Origin: DATCKG01 sp036562385
GTDB taxonomy: Bacteria > Bacillota > Sulfobacillia > Symbiobacteriales > Symbiobacteriaceae
Direction: 5' to 3'
NCBI GenBank assembly: GCA_036562385.1
Contig: DATCKG010000071.1
Span: forward strand, 21,995-85,994
DNA length: 64,000 bases
Positions 55,228 to 63,417 of the stretch are shown here, piece after piece. The notes beneath the pieces were generated by a model, which saw nothing but the letters and a program-made list of their open reading frames with translations, did no database searches and had not been told where the DNA came from. How positions within the stretch are numbered: the stretch's first letter is position 1; each line of letters opens with the position of its first letter. Position numbers and translations under genes: made by a program.

Positions 55228-55680
55228 TTACGCCGCCAAAAAGCCGCCCGGAAGCGGAACCCCAAGCAATTTTTCGAACAGGAACCACATGATCGTGGTG
55301 GAGGCCAGCGACATCACAAGCACCCGGCCCCATCCAACCCGCTCAATCACCCACTGCCACAACACCATCAACAGGAAGGTGGAAATCACATACCCCACAG
55401 GCTCAAAGCCAAGGGCGTAGAGCAGAAGGAACAGGGCGGCCAGAGCGGGGCGCATCCAGGCACGTTCCTCCCAGAACGGGCTGGGGTTCGGATCCTGGCC
55501 GAGGCTGGCAAGGGCCAGCCACCCGCCGCTGAGCGCCATACCAGCACTGGCGATGAAGGGGAAGAACCCGGAGTCCGGACGCTGCAAGGAACCGATCTTC
55601 AGCGCGGTTGCCGAATGGTAGGCCACGATGCACCCGACGATCAGCACGACGAGTGCCGCCATGCGCTCATGCTTCTTCAC
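55228..55680 (-). CDS. tctB: tripartite tricarboxylate transporter small membrane subunit
   Basis: A 150-residue four-helix protein (MAALVVLIVGCIVAYHSATAL; FEPVGYVISTFLLMVLWQWVI) containing the RPDSGFFPFIASAGMALSG motif of TctB. GTG start after GGGGGGA. It is the first of the three transporter genes. Confidence 0.93.
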   Translation of the reverse strand: MKKHERMAALVVLIVGCIVAYHSATALKIGSLQRPDSGFFPFIASAGMALSGGWLALASLGQDPNPSPFWEERAWMRPALAALFLLLYALGFEPVGYVISTFLLMVLWQWVIERVGWGRVLVMSLASTTIMWFLFEKLLGVPLPGGFLAA

Positions 55681-55707
55681 GGGCTTGTCCCCCCTTGGCC
55701 GGGATGA

Positions 55708-56682
55708 CTACGGTTTCAACCTTTCGAAGACCTCCGGGTTCACCACATACCGGGGTTTGACACCAGTCAGCACATCAACCACGCCCTGGGCCGCGCCGGT
55801 GGCCATGCGGACCACACACTCCTTGGTGAGAGCGGCGCTGTGAGGCGACAGGATCACGTTGGGCAGCGTAAAGAGCGGGTTGTCCGCTGCCGGAGGCTCC
55901 TGCTCAAAGACGTCCAACGCTGCCCCCGCGATGAGCCCCGACTTCAGCGCGTGGTAAAGCGCGCGCTCATCCACGACCTCGCCGCGGGAAAAGTTCAGCA
56001 AAAATGCCGTGGGTTTCATCAGCGCGAGCCGTGCTGCATTGACCAGGTGCTTCGTTTCAGGCGTCAGGGGAGTGTGCAGCGTGACGAAATCGCTGCTTCG
56101 GAAGATCTCATCCAGGTCGGAGACCAGGGTGATGCCTTCCTGCCCGGCCACCTCCGCACTGACGTAGGGGTCATACCCGAGGACCCGCATATCAAAGGCA
56201 GCACGCGCTTTCCGTGCCACCATCCGGCCAATGCGCCCCAGGCCCACCACGCCCAGGACCTTCCCTTCCAGGTCCACCGCCTTGTACTCGTTGCGGACTT
56301 CCCACTGGCCCGCCCGGGTTGCCTGGTCCATGGAAAGCACCCGTTTGGCCAGGCTGCCCATGGCGACGATGGTATGCTCCGCCACGGAAACAGCATTGGC
56401 GTCGGGGGTGTTCAGCACCAGGATGCCGTGCTCGGTGGCCGCCTTCACGTCGATGTTGTCCACGCCCACGCCATGCCGGGCAATGACCCGGAGGCTCCGG
56501 GCCGCCTCAATAATTTCCCGGGTAAATGGCGCCGTGCGCACGATCACGCCTTCGACCCCTTCGATCTCCCGGATCACCGTTTCCACCGACGGATCCGAGG
56601 CGACCTTCACCTCAAACCGATCATCGAACACCTTCATGCCGCTTTCGTGGATCGGCTGAACGATCAGCACCTTCTTCTTCAT
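55708..56682 (-). CDS. D-isomer-specific 2-hydroxyacid dehydrogenase
   Basis: A 324-residue protein of the phosphoglycerate dehydrogenase-like family. The NAD motif is GVVGLGRIGRMVA (144-156). Catalytic Arg233 (NFSRGEVVDE), Glu262 and His281 (LSPHSAAL) are all present. It lacks the ACT domain of biosynthetic SerA, so a catabolic hydroxyacid is more likely, such as hydroxypyruvate/glycerate or another 2-hydroxyacid. It lies between the DapA-type gene and tctB. Confidence 0.9.
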   Translation of the reverse strand: MKKKVLIVQPIHESGMKVFDDRFEVKVASDPSVETVIREIEGVEGVIVRTAPFTREIIEAARSLRVIARHGVGVDNIDVKAATEHGILVLNTPDANAVSVAEHTIVAMGSLAKRVLSMDQATRAGQWEVRNEYKAVDLEGKVLGVVGLGRIGRMVARKARAAFDMRVLGYDPYVSAEVAGQEGITLVSDLDEIFRSSDFVTLHTPLTPETKHLVNAARLALMKPTAFLLNFSRGEVVDERALYHALKSGLIAGAALDVFEQEPPAADNPLFTLPNVILSPHSAALTKECVVRMATGAAQGVVDVLTGVKPRYVVNPEVFERLKP

Positions 56683-56697
56683 GCTCCGTACCCTCCG

Positions 56698-57600
56698 CTA
56701 CTTCAGGGCGCCCATGTCCACCAACACCTGGCGGAGCCTGGCCCGGGCCTCCTCAGACATGGGACCCACCGGAGCAACGGCTTCGCCGGCGTCGATGCCG
56801 ATCATCTTCAGCGCTTCCTTGATCACCACAGGGAAGGTGCCCCACTCGAAGGCGATGCGCAGCGGCGCCAGGCGGTACTGCGCCGCCAGTGCCCGGGCAT
56901 GGTCCCCGGCCTTCCAGGCCTCATAGATCTCCACCACCAGCGCCGGGCAGACGTTGGCCGTTGCCGTGATGGAACCCGTGGCGCCGTAGCAAAGGCCGGC
57001 GTAGATCAGGGTGTCACGGCCCATCAGCACGGAGAAGCCCATGCCCTGGGTACAGCGGATGTATTCCCCGGCCAATGTCAGGTCGCCGCTGGAATCCTTG
57101 ATGCCGACGATGTTGTCTACCTTGGCCAGTTCCACAACCGTCTCCACGGTCATGGAGACCTTGGTCCGACCAGGGTTGGTGTACAGCAGAATGGGCAGAT
57201 CGGGGGTCGCCTTGGCGATCTCCGTGAAATGGTTGATCAGCTCTGCCTGGCTCAGGTTGGTGAAAAACGGCGTGAGGATCGAAACCCCCGCAACCCCCAT
57301 GTCCTGAGCCATCTTGTTCAGTTCAATGACCTCCCGGGTCGTCAGGGCACCGGTCCCCGCGTAGACAGGCACACGGCCGTTGGTTTCGTCCATGACGATC
57401 TCCAGGGCCCGCTTCTTCTGCTCCGGGGTCAGGGCAAAGAACTCCCCCTGGCTGCCGAGCACGAAGAGTCCATGGACGCCACCATCGATCAGGTGGTTGA
57501 CGAGCTGCCGCAGCGGCTGTTCCTTGATGTTGCCCCAGCGGTCACAGGGGGTGGCCATGGCGGGAATAATTCCGTATGGCACATGATCCAGCTTGGCCAT
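56698..57600 (-). CDS. DapA/NAL-superfamily aldolase or dehydratase
   Basis: A 300-residue class I lyase. The Schiff-base Lys168 is in IVGIKDSSGDL and the catalytic Tyr140 in LLYTNPGR. Family functions include dihydrodipicolinate synthase, 2-keto-3-deoxygluconate aldolase and 5-keto-4-deoxyglucarate dehydratase. The catabolic neighbours argue against lysine synthesis. Its ATG overlaps the stop of the HpaI-type gene by one base (TAATG), so the two lyases are translationally coupled. Confidence 0.9.
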   Translation of the reverse strand: MAKLDHVPYGIIPAMATPCDRWGNIKEQPLRQLVNHLIDGGVHGLFVLGSQGEFFALTPEQKKRALEIVMDETNGRVPVYAGTGALTTREVIELNKMAQDMGVAGVSILTPFFTNLSQAELINHFTEIAKATPDLPILLYTNPGRTKVSMTVETVVELAKVDNIVGIKDSSGDLTLAGEYIRCTQGMGFSVLMGRDTLIYAGLCYGATGSITATANVCPALVVEIYEAWKAGDHARALAAQYRLAPLRIAFEWGTFPVVIKEALKMIGIDAGEAVAPVGPMSEEARARLRQVLVDMGALK

Positions 57601-58388
57601 TACTGACCCCTTCCCTTGATGTAAGATTTGAGTTCCCGGGTGTAGCCGGTGCCGGTGTCCACAATCATGCTGATGTCGTTGGAATAGCAGATCAGGCGCA
57701 TGCCCTTGTCAATCCAGTCCTTCGCCTTGGCCATGTCGTAGACATGGATGCCCGGCGCCACTCCATGCTTGTTACAGACCTCGATGAAGTGGAGCAGGTC
57801 AGCCATGATCTCCGGATCCTCGTTTTGACCGGGCTTACCGTAGGACTGGGAAAGGTCTGCCGGCCCGATAAAGGCCGCGTCCACTCCCGGCACGCTGACG
57901 AGCTGCTCAATATCCCGCATGGCGGTCTTGCTTTCCACTTGGATGACCACCATGGTCTCCTCATTGGCATGCTTCATGTATTCGGCCGCCTTCACGGGCG
58001 CATAGTCGGAATGACCGCGCCGGAGGGCCATGCCGCGCTCGCCTTCCGGATAATACTTCATATAATTAACGATCTGCCTAACCTCTTCGACCGTGGAGAC
58101 CTGCGGCACCAACAGGCCGTCGGCACCGGCATCCAGAGGCCGCTGCAGTTCCAGCCGGCCCAGGCCGGGCGTGCGGACAAAGGCCATGGTGTCCGTAGCC
58201 TTCAGGGCCACAATCATCTCTTCCACGGTCTCCATGTCGAAGGTGGAGTGCTCCATGTCGATAAAGACATAGTCGAAACCGGCGGTAGCCATCATGGTGG
58301 CCACACCCGCGCCCCGGCAAGCGGAAATCATGGTGCCGATCACAACTTCACCGTTCTTGAGAGCCCGTTTCACCTTGTTGGTCCGCAT
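57600..58388 (-). CDS. HpcH/HpaI-family class II aldolase
   Basis: A 262-residue metal-dependent pyruvate aldolase. FIDMEHSTFDMETV carries the general-base His, LVPQVSTVEEVRQIV follows, and metal-binding Glu and Asp residues lie in VVIQVESKTAM and FIGPADLSQSYG. Relatives cleave 5-keto-4-deoxyglucarate, 2-keto-3-deoxyrhamnonate or 4-hydroxy-2-oxoheptanedioate to pyruvate plus an aldehyde. The start follows GAGGTGAT. Its 5' end lies 41 bases inside the preceding dehydrogenase gene. Confidence 0.92.
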   Translation of the reverse strand: MRTNKVKRALKNGEVVIGTMISACRGAGVATMMATAGFDYVFIDMEHSTFDMETVEEMIVALKATDTMAFVRTPGLGRLELQRPLDAGADGLLVPQVSTVEEVRQIVNYMKYYPEGERGMALRRGHSDYAPVKAAEYMKHANEETMVVIQVESKTAMRDIEQLVSVPGVDAAFIGPADLSQSYGKPGQNEDPEIMADLLHFIEVCNKHGVAPGIHVYDMAKAKDWIDKGMRLICYSNDISMIVDTGTGYTRELKSYIKGRGQ

Positions 58389-59478
58389 GTGCAATCACCT
58401 CGGGAGTAGTTGGGGCTACAGGGAAGGGAACACCGTAGCGACTTGCCAGTTCGCAAAACTCTCGGTACATGCCGGGGGGGATGGGAATCCCTTGGCTGCG
58501 GTTTTTCGCCTCTTTGGCCAGCTCCAGATCGCCCGGAGCCAGGACGCGCTCGAAACCGGGAGCAGGGGCCACATTGCGAACGCGCTCCATGGTCTGAGCC
58601 ATGCGCTGCGTAAACTCCTCCATTGGCAGGAAGAGGTCGGGGCGGAAAGCCCAGAAGAAGTGACCGACCTGCTGAGGCTCCCCCATGCTCTCGTACATCC
58701 TGGGCAGATCCGGACCGATCCGAGCCCCGGTCAGGATGCCTGAAAACAGTTCCACCATGAAGGCCAGCAAGTACCCCTTGGGCCCGCCAAGGGGCAGCAG
58801 GAATCCCTCCAGCGCCGCCTTGGCATCAGTGGTGGGATGGCCGTCCTTGTCCGTGGCCCAGCCTTCCGGAATCGGCCGGCCTTCCCGGGCCGCCTCGATG
58901 ATCTTGCCCCGGGACACCTGGCTGGTGGCCATGTCAAACACGAAGATCTGACCGTCTCCGGCAGGTGCAGCCACGGAAAAGGGGTTGGTACCGAAGAAGG
59001 CCTCCTTGCCGCCATAGGGCGGCATGACGGCCGGTGCGTTGGTGGCGGCCATGCCGATCAGGCCTGCCTCCGCCATCCGCATGGTGTAGTAGGCCATACA
59101 GCCGCAGTGCGTGGAGTTCTTGACACCCACCACAGCCACACCCGCAGCCCTGGCCTTCTCAATCGCCAGGTCCGTAGCCCTGCGGGCCACCACCTGGCCG
59201 AAGCCATTCCCGCCGTCCAGCCAGGCACTGACAGGCGTCTCCCGCAACACCCGGATCTGCGGGTTAGGGTCCACCAGCCCCGCAGCCATGCGGGTGAGAT
59301 AAATCTTGAGCCGGCTGGTCCCGTGGGTGCTGACGCCACGCAGGTCCGCGAAAAGCAGGTGGCGGGCTATCTCCTCGGCATCGCCGGTCGGTACCCCCGC
59401 CGCCATCAGAAGCTGCCGGCACCAGCCAAACAGCCGGTCGGGAGCAATCAAGAGTGTTTTAGCCGCCGGTTCTGTCAT
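58348..59478 (-). CDS. Ldh2-family malate/lactate/ureidoglycolate-type dehydrogenase
   Basis: A 376-residue NAD(P)-dependent 2-hydroxyacid dehydrogenase of the family that includes ComC sulfolactate, YiaK diketogulonate and AllD ureidoglycolate dehydrogenases. GVVGVKNSTHCGCMAYY carries the catalytic His, and GTNPFSVAAPAGDG and VFDMATSQVSRGKI are family motifs. The substrate cannot be assigned. GAGGAGGT precedes both a TTG and this ATG. It is the second gene of the operon, between the GntR regulator and the HpaI-type aldolase. Confidence 0.9.
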   Translation of the reverse strand: MTEPAAKTLLIAPDRLFGWCRQLLMAAGVPTGDAEEIARHLLFADLRGVSTHGTSRLKIYLTRMAAGLVDPNPQIRVLRETPVSAWLDGGNGFGQVVARRATDLAIEKARAAGVAVVGVKNSTHCGCMAYYTMRMAEAGLIGMAATNAPAVMPPYGGKEAFFGTNPFSVAAPAGDGQIFVFDMATSQVSRGKIIEAAREGRPIPEGWATDKDGHPTTDAKAALEGFLLPLGGPKGYLLAFMVELFSGILTGARIGPDLPRMYESMGEPQQVGHFFWAFRPDLFLPMEEFTQRMAQTMERVRNVAPAPGFERVLAPGDLELAKEAKNRSQGIPIPPGMYREFCELASRYGVPFPVAPTTPEVIAHADQQGETGSQER

Positions 59479-59509
59479 CAAGTTACAGACCTCCTCATGG
59501 CGGCCAGCC

Positions 59510-60256
59510 TCAGGAATACCGGTCCTTCAGGGTCCGCTCGGCCAGATCCAGGCGTTCACCGACACGCTCCAGATGGCGGACCATGGCCTCGCGAGCAGCT
59601 TCCGGGCGCCGCTGGACGATGGCGTCCAGAATCGCCTGGTGCTCCCGAAGGTTGGATGCCACCCGGTCTGGCTCGTAGTACAGGTGGCGGGTCGTGCTCT
59701 CAAACTGCTGGAGAAACAGATCCGCCAGGGAAACCATTACCTTCAGGAAGACCGGATTCCCCGTGGCCTCGGCTACCTTCGCGTGAAAGCGAAAATCTTC
59801 CTGAATGGCGACGCCCCTGTTTTTGAAGGCATCGTGGAGGGCGTCGTAGGCGCCCTGCAGTTCGGTAATGTGTTCAGCCGTACAGCGCTGCGCGGCCAAG
59901 TACGCTGCGCTGCCTTCCACAGCGATGCGGAGTTCCAAGATATGGCGGAGATTCTGCTTTTCCGTCATCAGGAGCATCGCCATGGCTTGCCCGGCGGTGC
60001 CAGGAACCTCGGACATCGGCTTGCGCAAGTAGATGCCAGACCCCGGCTGAATCTCCAACACACCGACTGCGGACAAGACCGTCAGAGCCTGACGCAGGGT
60101 CGGTCGGCCGACGCCAAAGGCCTTGGCCAGTTCCCGCTCGGGCGGCAGTTGATCCCCGGGCTTCAGCTCCCCCTCCCGGATCAGCTGGGAGAGTTGCTGG
60201 AGAATCTGCTCATACGCCCGGGTTCGCTTGACGGGCTCGACAAGCCGTACGCCCAC
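59510..60256 (-). CDS. GntR-family regulator, FadR/FCD subfamily
   Basis: A 248-residue protein. The N-terminal winged helix has LKPGDQLPPERELAKAFGVGRPTLRQAL, and the C-terminal FCD domain has the metal-binding pattern (DFRFHAKVAE, HQAILDAI, MVRHLERV). Such regulators repress catabolic operons and release on binding the pathway acid. I choose the GTG start (VGVRLVEPVKRTRA), seven bases after AAGGGG. It leads the operon, and a TGGTNNNACCA-type operator sits 44 bases upstream. Confidence 0.92.
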   Translation of the reverse strand: MGVRLVEPVKRTRAYEQILQQLSQLIREGELKPGDQLPPERELAKAFGVGRPTLRQALTVLSAVGVLEIQPGSGIYLRKPMSEVPGTAGQAMAMLLMTEKQNLRHILELRIAVEGSAAYLAAQRCTAEHITELQGAYDALHDAFKNRGVAIQEDFRFHAKVAEATGNPVFLKVMVSLADLFLQQFESTTRHLYYEPDRVASNLREHQAILDAIVQRRPEAAREAMVRHLERVGERLDLAERTLKDRYS

Positions 60257-60283
60257 AGGGCTACCCCTTCTTCCCATCGAAAT

Positions 60284-60310
60284 TGGTCTACCGGGAAAGT
60301 GGTATGACCA
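60284..60310. promoter_or_regulatory. candidate GntR/FCD operator
   Basis: TGGTATGACCA (60300-60310) is a palindrome of the TGGT-N3-ACCA type seen for FadR/PdhR-like regulators. A second half-similar copy, TGGTCTACC, is at 60284-60292. Both are just upstream of the gntR start, where autoregulation would be expected. Confidence 0.55.
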
Positions 60311-60481
60311 GTTTTCCTTTACGTATTTCATTCTGTCGGTATCTCTTTGTTTTCCTGCTAAGTATTGCTTTTAGGTCTATAAGTTTCATATTTAGCGCAA
60401 ATGTACATGAAGAATACAGGGCAAAAGAATGGGGGCAGTCCCGTTACTCCCGGTAAAGGGGACTCCCTGAAAGACGACAAG

Positions 60482-60509
60482 ACCCCTCCACCGTAAGTGG
60501 TGGAGGGGT
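60482..60509 (-). terminator. terminator of the VOC-family gene
   Basis: Perfect 11-bp stem ACCCCTCCACC/GGTGGAGGGGT with a GTAAGT loop, 27 bases after the stop. The minus-strand tail is CTTGTCGTCTTTC. Bases 60311-60481 show no gene. Confidence 0.7.
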
Positions 60510-60536
60510 GCCTGTTTATCGAGACGAAAGGTTCAG

Positions 60537-61340
60537 TCACCGGCCGCCCCCTGGTACCAGCGCCAGGTACACACCGGCCGGGTCCTGAATCGCCGCGTAG
60601 GTGTACGCGCCGTCCCTGTCCCGCATGATCTTGACGATCCTGCCACCCTCTGTCTCCACCCGGCGGAGGCTCTCGTCCAAGTCGCCCACCGGGAGGTAGA
60701 TCATCCAGACAGGCGGCAGGCCGGCATTGGGGCCGCGGGCATGGCAGATTCCCGCTGCAGGCTGCCCGTCGGCGGCCAGCATGGCGTAGTCCGCGTAGCG
60801 CCCACCTTCATCTTCCATGGAGACCTCCTGCACGGACCACCCCACGACCGCCTGGTAAAAGTCACGGGTGGCAGGTGCGTCGGGGACGGTCAGGTCGAGC
60901 CAGGCGATGCATCCCACAGGACCCGCCGCGTCGCCCGAGGCATCGATCGGGGGCATCGCCTCCTGTGGAATGACCGGCATGATCCCAAAGGCCGCCCCGT
61001 TGGAATCGAGCAAGACGGCCCACTGGCTCCGGCCGCTGTCGTCCTGCTGCTGCATCAGCACCTGACCGCCCAGATCCACTGCACGCTGTACACTGGCCGC
61101 CACGTCGGCCACCTGAATGTGCGGCATCCACTGAAGCGGAAGGGCGGCATATTCCGGGGTACGCTGCCCCAGGCCGAGGACGGGTAGGCCCAGGTTGTTC
61201 ATCAGGTCCTGTGCGCGCCAAAGCGGATTCTTACCTGTAGTGAGTACCCGCCCGTAAAAGCGCACCTCTCGGTCATGGTCGGGAACCGCGATGTCGGCGC
61301 TGAGGACCCCGCCGATGCGTGGAACGAAACGGTTGCTCAT
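60537..61340 (-). CDS. two-domain VOC (glyoxalase/bleomycin resistance) protein
   Basis: A 267-residue protein with two VOC modules (1-120, with SADIAVPDHDREVRFYGRVL; and 140-262, with IAWLDLTVPDAPATRDFYQAVVGWSV). Each has a FGIM or YLALV closing strand. Proteins of this layout resemble CFP-30B-type hydroxylases or lyases of unknown substrate. It starts after GGGAGG and has its own terminator. No functional link to the preceding operon is evident. Confidence 0.85.
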   Translation of the reverse strand: MSNRFVPRIGGVLSADIAVPDHDREVRFYGRVLTTGKNPLWRAQDLMNNLGLPVLGLGQRTPEYAALPLQWMPHIQVADVAASVQRAVDLGGQVLMQQQDDSGRSQWAVLLDSNGAAFGIMPVIPQEAMPPIDASGDAAGPVGCIAWLDLTVPDAPATRDFYQAVVGWSVQEVSMEDEGGRYADYAMLAADGQPAAGICHARGPNAGLPPVWMIYLPVGDLDESLRRVETEGGRIVKIMRDRDGAYTYAAIQDPAGVYLALVPGGGR

Positions 61341-61411
61341 GCTTTACCTCCCTACTGGATGGCGCTGGCGGGGGCGTCGGCTCCGCCTGCAGCCCCCTGC
61401 CCCCGTAGATT

Positions 61412-61680
61412 TTCCCGGGTGGGCTCATCGTTACACCGTTACTGACCGGCGCAGGCGCGCCAGAAAGCCCCGCGTTTCAGCAGGCCGTCGAGGCCCTGTA
61501 TGGCCTCGCCTACACCGTGAAGTTTCCGCTGAAGGCAGAGAGCGTGAGCAGTGGCAGTGGCAACTGCTGATCCGCATGCCTGACGGGCTGACCGAAGAGC
61601 AAGTCGCTGCCATCCGCTCCCAGGCTGCGGTCAAGAAGAAGAACCCCCGCATTACTGAGTTGAAGACCTGGCGCGCGCGG
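61412..61680 (+). pseudogene. decayed GyrI-like small-molecule-binding domain
   Basis: One plus-strand frame (61412-61570) reads LTGAGAPESPAFQQAVEALY followed by GLAYTVKFPLK, and stops. A second frame (61543 to about 61680) reads EQWQWQLLIRMPDGLTEEQV followed by AAIRSQAAVKKKNP. Both match consecutive parts of GyrI-like proteins (the FQxAVEALYxxxYTLKF motif and the MxxPxxVTxExVxxA...KKKNP motif). The start, about 30 central residues and the C-terminus are missing, and the frame is shifted. Confidence 0.65.
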
Positions 61681-62138
61681 GTTACCGCTTCCACCCACTC
61701 AGGGCTCTCAGAGATTTCCGGACTGGTCTTTGCCATGTCGGTCAGAATCGAGCAGGCGGCTTTGATACGGCCGAGGTCCTCACCGTGCACCTCTTCTCTG
61801 TAGTAAGGAGACCGCTCCTGATCTTCTGGGCCAAACCTTTCGCAGCGCATGATGAGCAATGAAACGATGTTGGAGAAGTCCTCATCCCGATTGCACGTGC
61901 CGTGGCACGGCACATCCTCATGCAGTGCAACGCGAAGCCAATACTCCATGGTTTCCGCTTCGTACCGGACCATGCCGGTGAACTCAGCCGCGACCTGGTC
62001 CTCGTTATCCTGTTCTTTGGCGCCAAAGTGCTCGACCTTGGAGAAAAGCAGGACTGCGAGGATCAACAGACCGATAGGAACAACCGCATACGTGCGGCGG
62101 AACCGTCCGGAACCCGCTTTCCAGAAAAACCAGTTCAT
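61431..62138 (-). CDS. membrane-anchored protein of unknown function, probably with a hybrid C-terminus
   Basis: A 235-residue ORF starting MNWFFWKAGS behind AAAGGGG. One membrane helix lies at about 18-35 (YAVVPIGLLILAVLLF), followed by an extracytoplasmic helical region (YEAETMEYWLRVALHEDV, SPEWVEAVTRARQVF). From about 61680 downwards it runs antisense through the decayed GyrI-like gene and becomes Ser/Cys/Arg-rich (SCHCHCSRSLP), so the last 75 or so residues are probably not native. I do not recognise the family. Confidence 0.5.
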   Translation of the reverse strand: MNWFFWKAGSGRFRRTYAVVPIGLLILAVLLFSKVEHFGAKEQDNEDQVAAEFTGMVRYEAETMEYWLRVALHEDVPCHGTCNRDEDFSNIVSLLIMRCERFGPEDQERSPYYREEVHGEDLGRIKAACSILTDMAKTSPEISESPEWVEAVTRARQVFNSVMRGFFFLTAAWERMAATCSSVSPSGMRISSCHCHCSRSLPSAETSRCRRGHTGPRRPAETRGFLARLRRSVTV

Positions 62139-62352
62139 CTGCGCCGCCCCTTTCCGCAAGTACTTCGGGCTGGTTCACCTTGTGGCGAGGCGCCTTCATG
62201 TAGGAACGATTGCGGGATATGGGCTCCAGGCTTGCCAGGAATGCAGGCCTCACCGAGGTTACTCACATGTTGGACATTTTTCGCTGGTTTCCAGGTTCCT
62301 ACAAACCAACACACGCTGTTGAATCAGCATAACAACTTCCTCCACATAAAAA

Positions 62353-62391
62353 ACGTGGCCTCAGGACTGTTGAGACAGTCCGGGGCCACGT
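62353..62391 (-). terminator. terminator of the frameshifted secreted-protein gene
   Basis: ACGTGGCC...GGACTG/CAGTCC...GGCCACGT stem, followed on the minus strand by TTTTTTATG. Bases 62139-62352 hold no other gene. Confidence 0.85.
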
Positions 62392-62415
62392 CTTCTTCCA
62401 TCCCATGCCCATCAG

Positions 62416-62978
62416 TTATGAGTCTTCTCCCACGGCAAGGCCTGCAGCGGTAAGGCTGTTGTATGCCAACTGGGCGATTCGGGCTTCCCTGAATGCCTGC
62501 ACATACTCGAAGTAGGCCTCCCGACTCGTTTCACGCCAGGCTGCGGAGTCCGGTTGTTCACAATAACGCCTAAGCACCGCGTCTCCGTTCTCGATATGAC
62601 GGACTGCCTCCCTGAGTCGATTGGCAAACCACGGGAGTTCCGTGAGGGACTGTTGGGAGCCAGAAACGTGAAGCTGCAACGTCTCCTTCAACTCATCCAG
62701 AGCGTGCGCACGAATATTCGCCAGCACATCCAGAGCCACACCGCTTCTCTGGTCACCAGGCGAGATCGTGAGAACGGCCAAAAGTGGAGCGGACTCCAGT
62801 TCTGCCCGTGCCCCAAGAGCAAGAGACCAGGCCCATCAGATGGGAGGGGTTCAGCCACGCCTGCCCTTGAACCGTCACGCCGAAGCAGTGCGGCAGTGGC
62901 AGCCACAATCAGAAGGGCCGCCGTGAGACTGAGACATGCAAGGACCACTCTTGACCGAGAAGGTGGCAACACATTCAC
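62416..62978 (-). pseudogene. frameshifted secreted/membrane-anchored protein, unknown function
   Basis: The first frame gives MNVLPPSRSRVVLACLSLTA and more of a signal-anchor helix, then a Pro/Gly stretch to about 62820. From there the sense moves to the -1 frame (ALGARAELESAPLLAVLTIS and on through LDVLANIRAHALDELKETLQ to VGEDS). The second frame is closed upstream by a TGA, and its first ATG lies inside what looks like the domain, so one gene with a single frameshift is likelier than two. The shift is near TTGCTCTTGGGG. It has its own promoter and terminator. Confidence 0.55.
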
Positions 62979-63081
62979 CGCTTCGTGTGCTTACGAGACG
63001 TGGAGTTGGAGCTCCCGCTCCATCTTCCCGCCGGTAAGCGAAGAAACGACGGTACGTTCGATCAGAAATCGCTTATAAGTG

Positions 63082-63110
63082 TTTATCCCATAATTTCTGT
63101 GTCCTGTCAA
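63082..63110 (-). promoter_or_regulatory. promoter of the secreted-protein gene
   Basis: TTGACA-N17-GATAAA on the minus strand, about 100 bases upstream of the start at 62978. Confidence 0.6.
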
Positions 63111-63165
63111 TTGTGCGACATCGGCTGGCAACGCGGACAATGGGGATGCCCAAGGCCTCAAACAA

Positions 63166-63198
63166 GAATCTCCCTCCACGGCACGTGGAGGGAGATTC
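63166..63198 (-). terminator. terminator of the tRNA cluster
   Basis: Perfect 15-bp stem GAATCTCCCTCCACG/CGTGGAGGGAGATTC with a 3-base loop, 11 bases after tRNA-Lys, followed on the minus strand by TTGTTTG. Confidence 0.9.
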
Positions 63199-63209
63199 GT
63201 GCTGCGGCT

Positions 63210-63284
63210 TGGTGGGCCATGTTGGATTCGAACCAACGACACTCCGCTTAAAAGGCGGATGCTCTACCCCTGAGCTAATGGCCC
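63210..63284 (-). tRNA. tRNA-Lys (anticodon UUU)
   Basis: Acceptor GGGCCAT/ATGGCCC, anticodon loop CTTTTAA, T loop GGTTCGAATCC and encoded CCA. It is the last of the five-tRNA cluster. Confidence 0.95.
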
Positions 63285-63320
63285 GTCCGGTGAGCAACCC
63301 CCAAAAGGGGCTGCTCCGCT

Positions 63321-63397
63321 TGGCTGGGGCGGCAGGATTCGAACCTACGAATGCGGGAGTCAAAGTCCCGTGCCTTAACCAGCTTGGCTACGCCCCA
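63321..63397 (-). tRNA. tRNA-Gln (anticodon UUG)
   Basis: Acceptor TGGGGCG/CGCCCCA, anticodon loop CTTTGAC, discriminator G and encoded CCA. The U1-A72 end is characteristic of tRNA-Gln. Confidence 0.95.
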
Positions 63398-63417
63398 GTA
63401 CGCATCTTCAAAAGGGT

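Noticed and set aside
60358..60540. 60-codon minus-strand ORF between gntR and the VOC gene
   Set aside because: It is read through the strong terminator hairpin at 60482-60509 and has no ribosome site.
61291..61803. 170-codon plus-strand ORF as an intact gene
   Set aside because: Only its middle part (about 61543-61680) looks like protein, matching the C-terminal half of a GyrI-like domain. The ends are antisense to neighbouring genes, so I call a pseudogene instead.
62985..63020. Short peptide MERELQLHVS upstream of the frameshifted gene as a leader peptide
   Set aside because: It shares LQLHVS with the downstream protein, but has no adjacent attenuator structure and could be chance or an old duplication.
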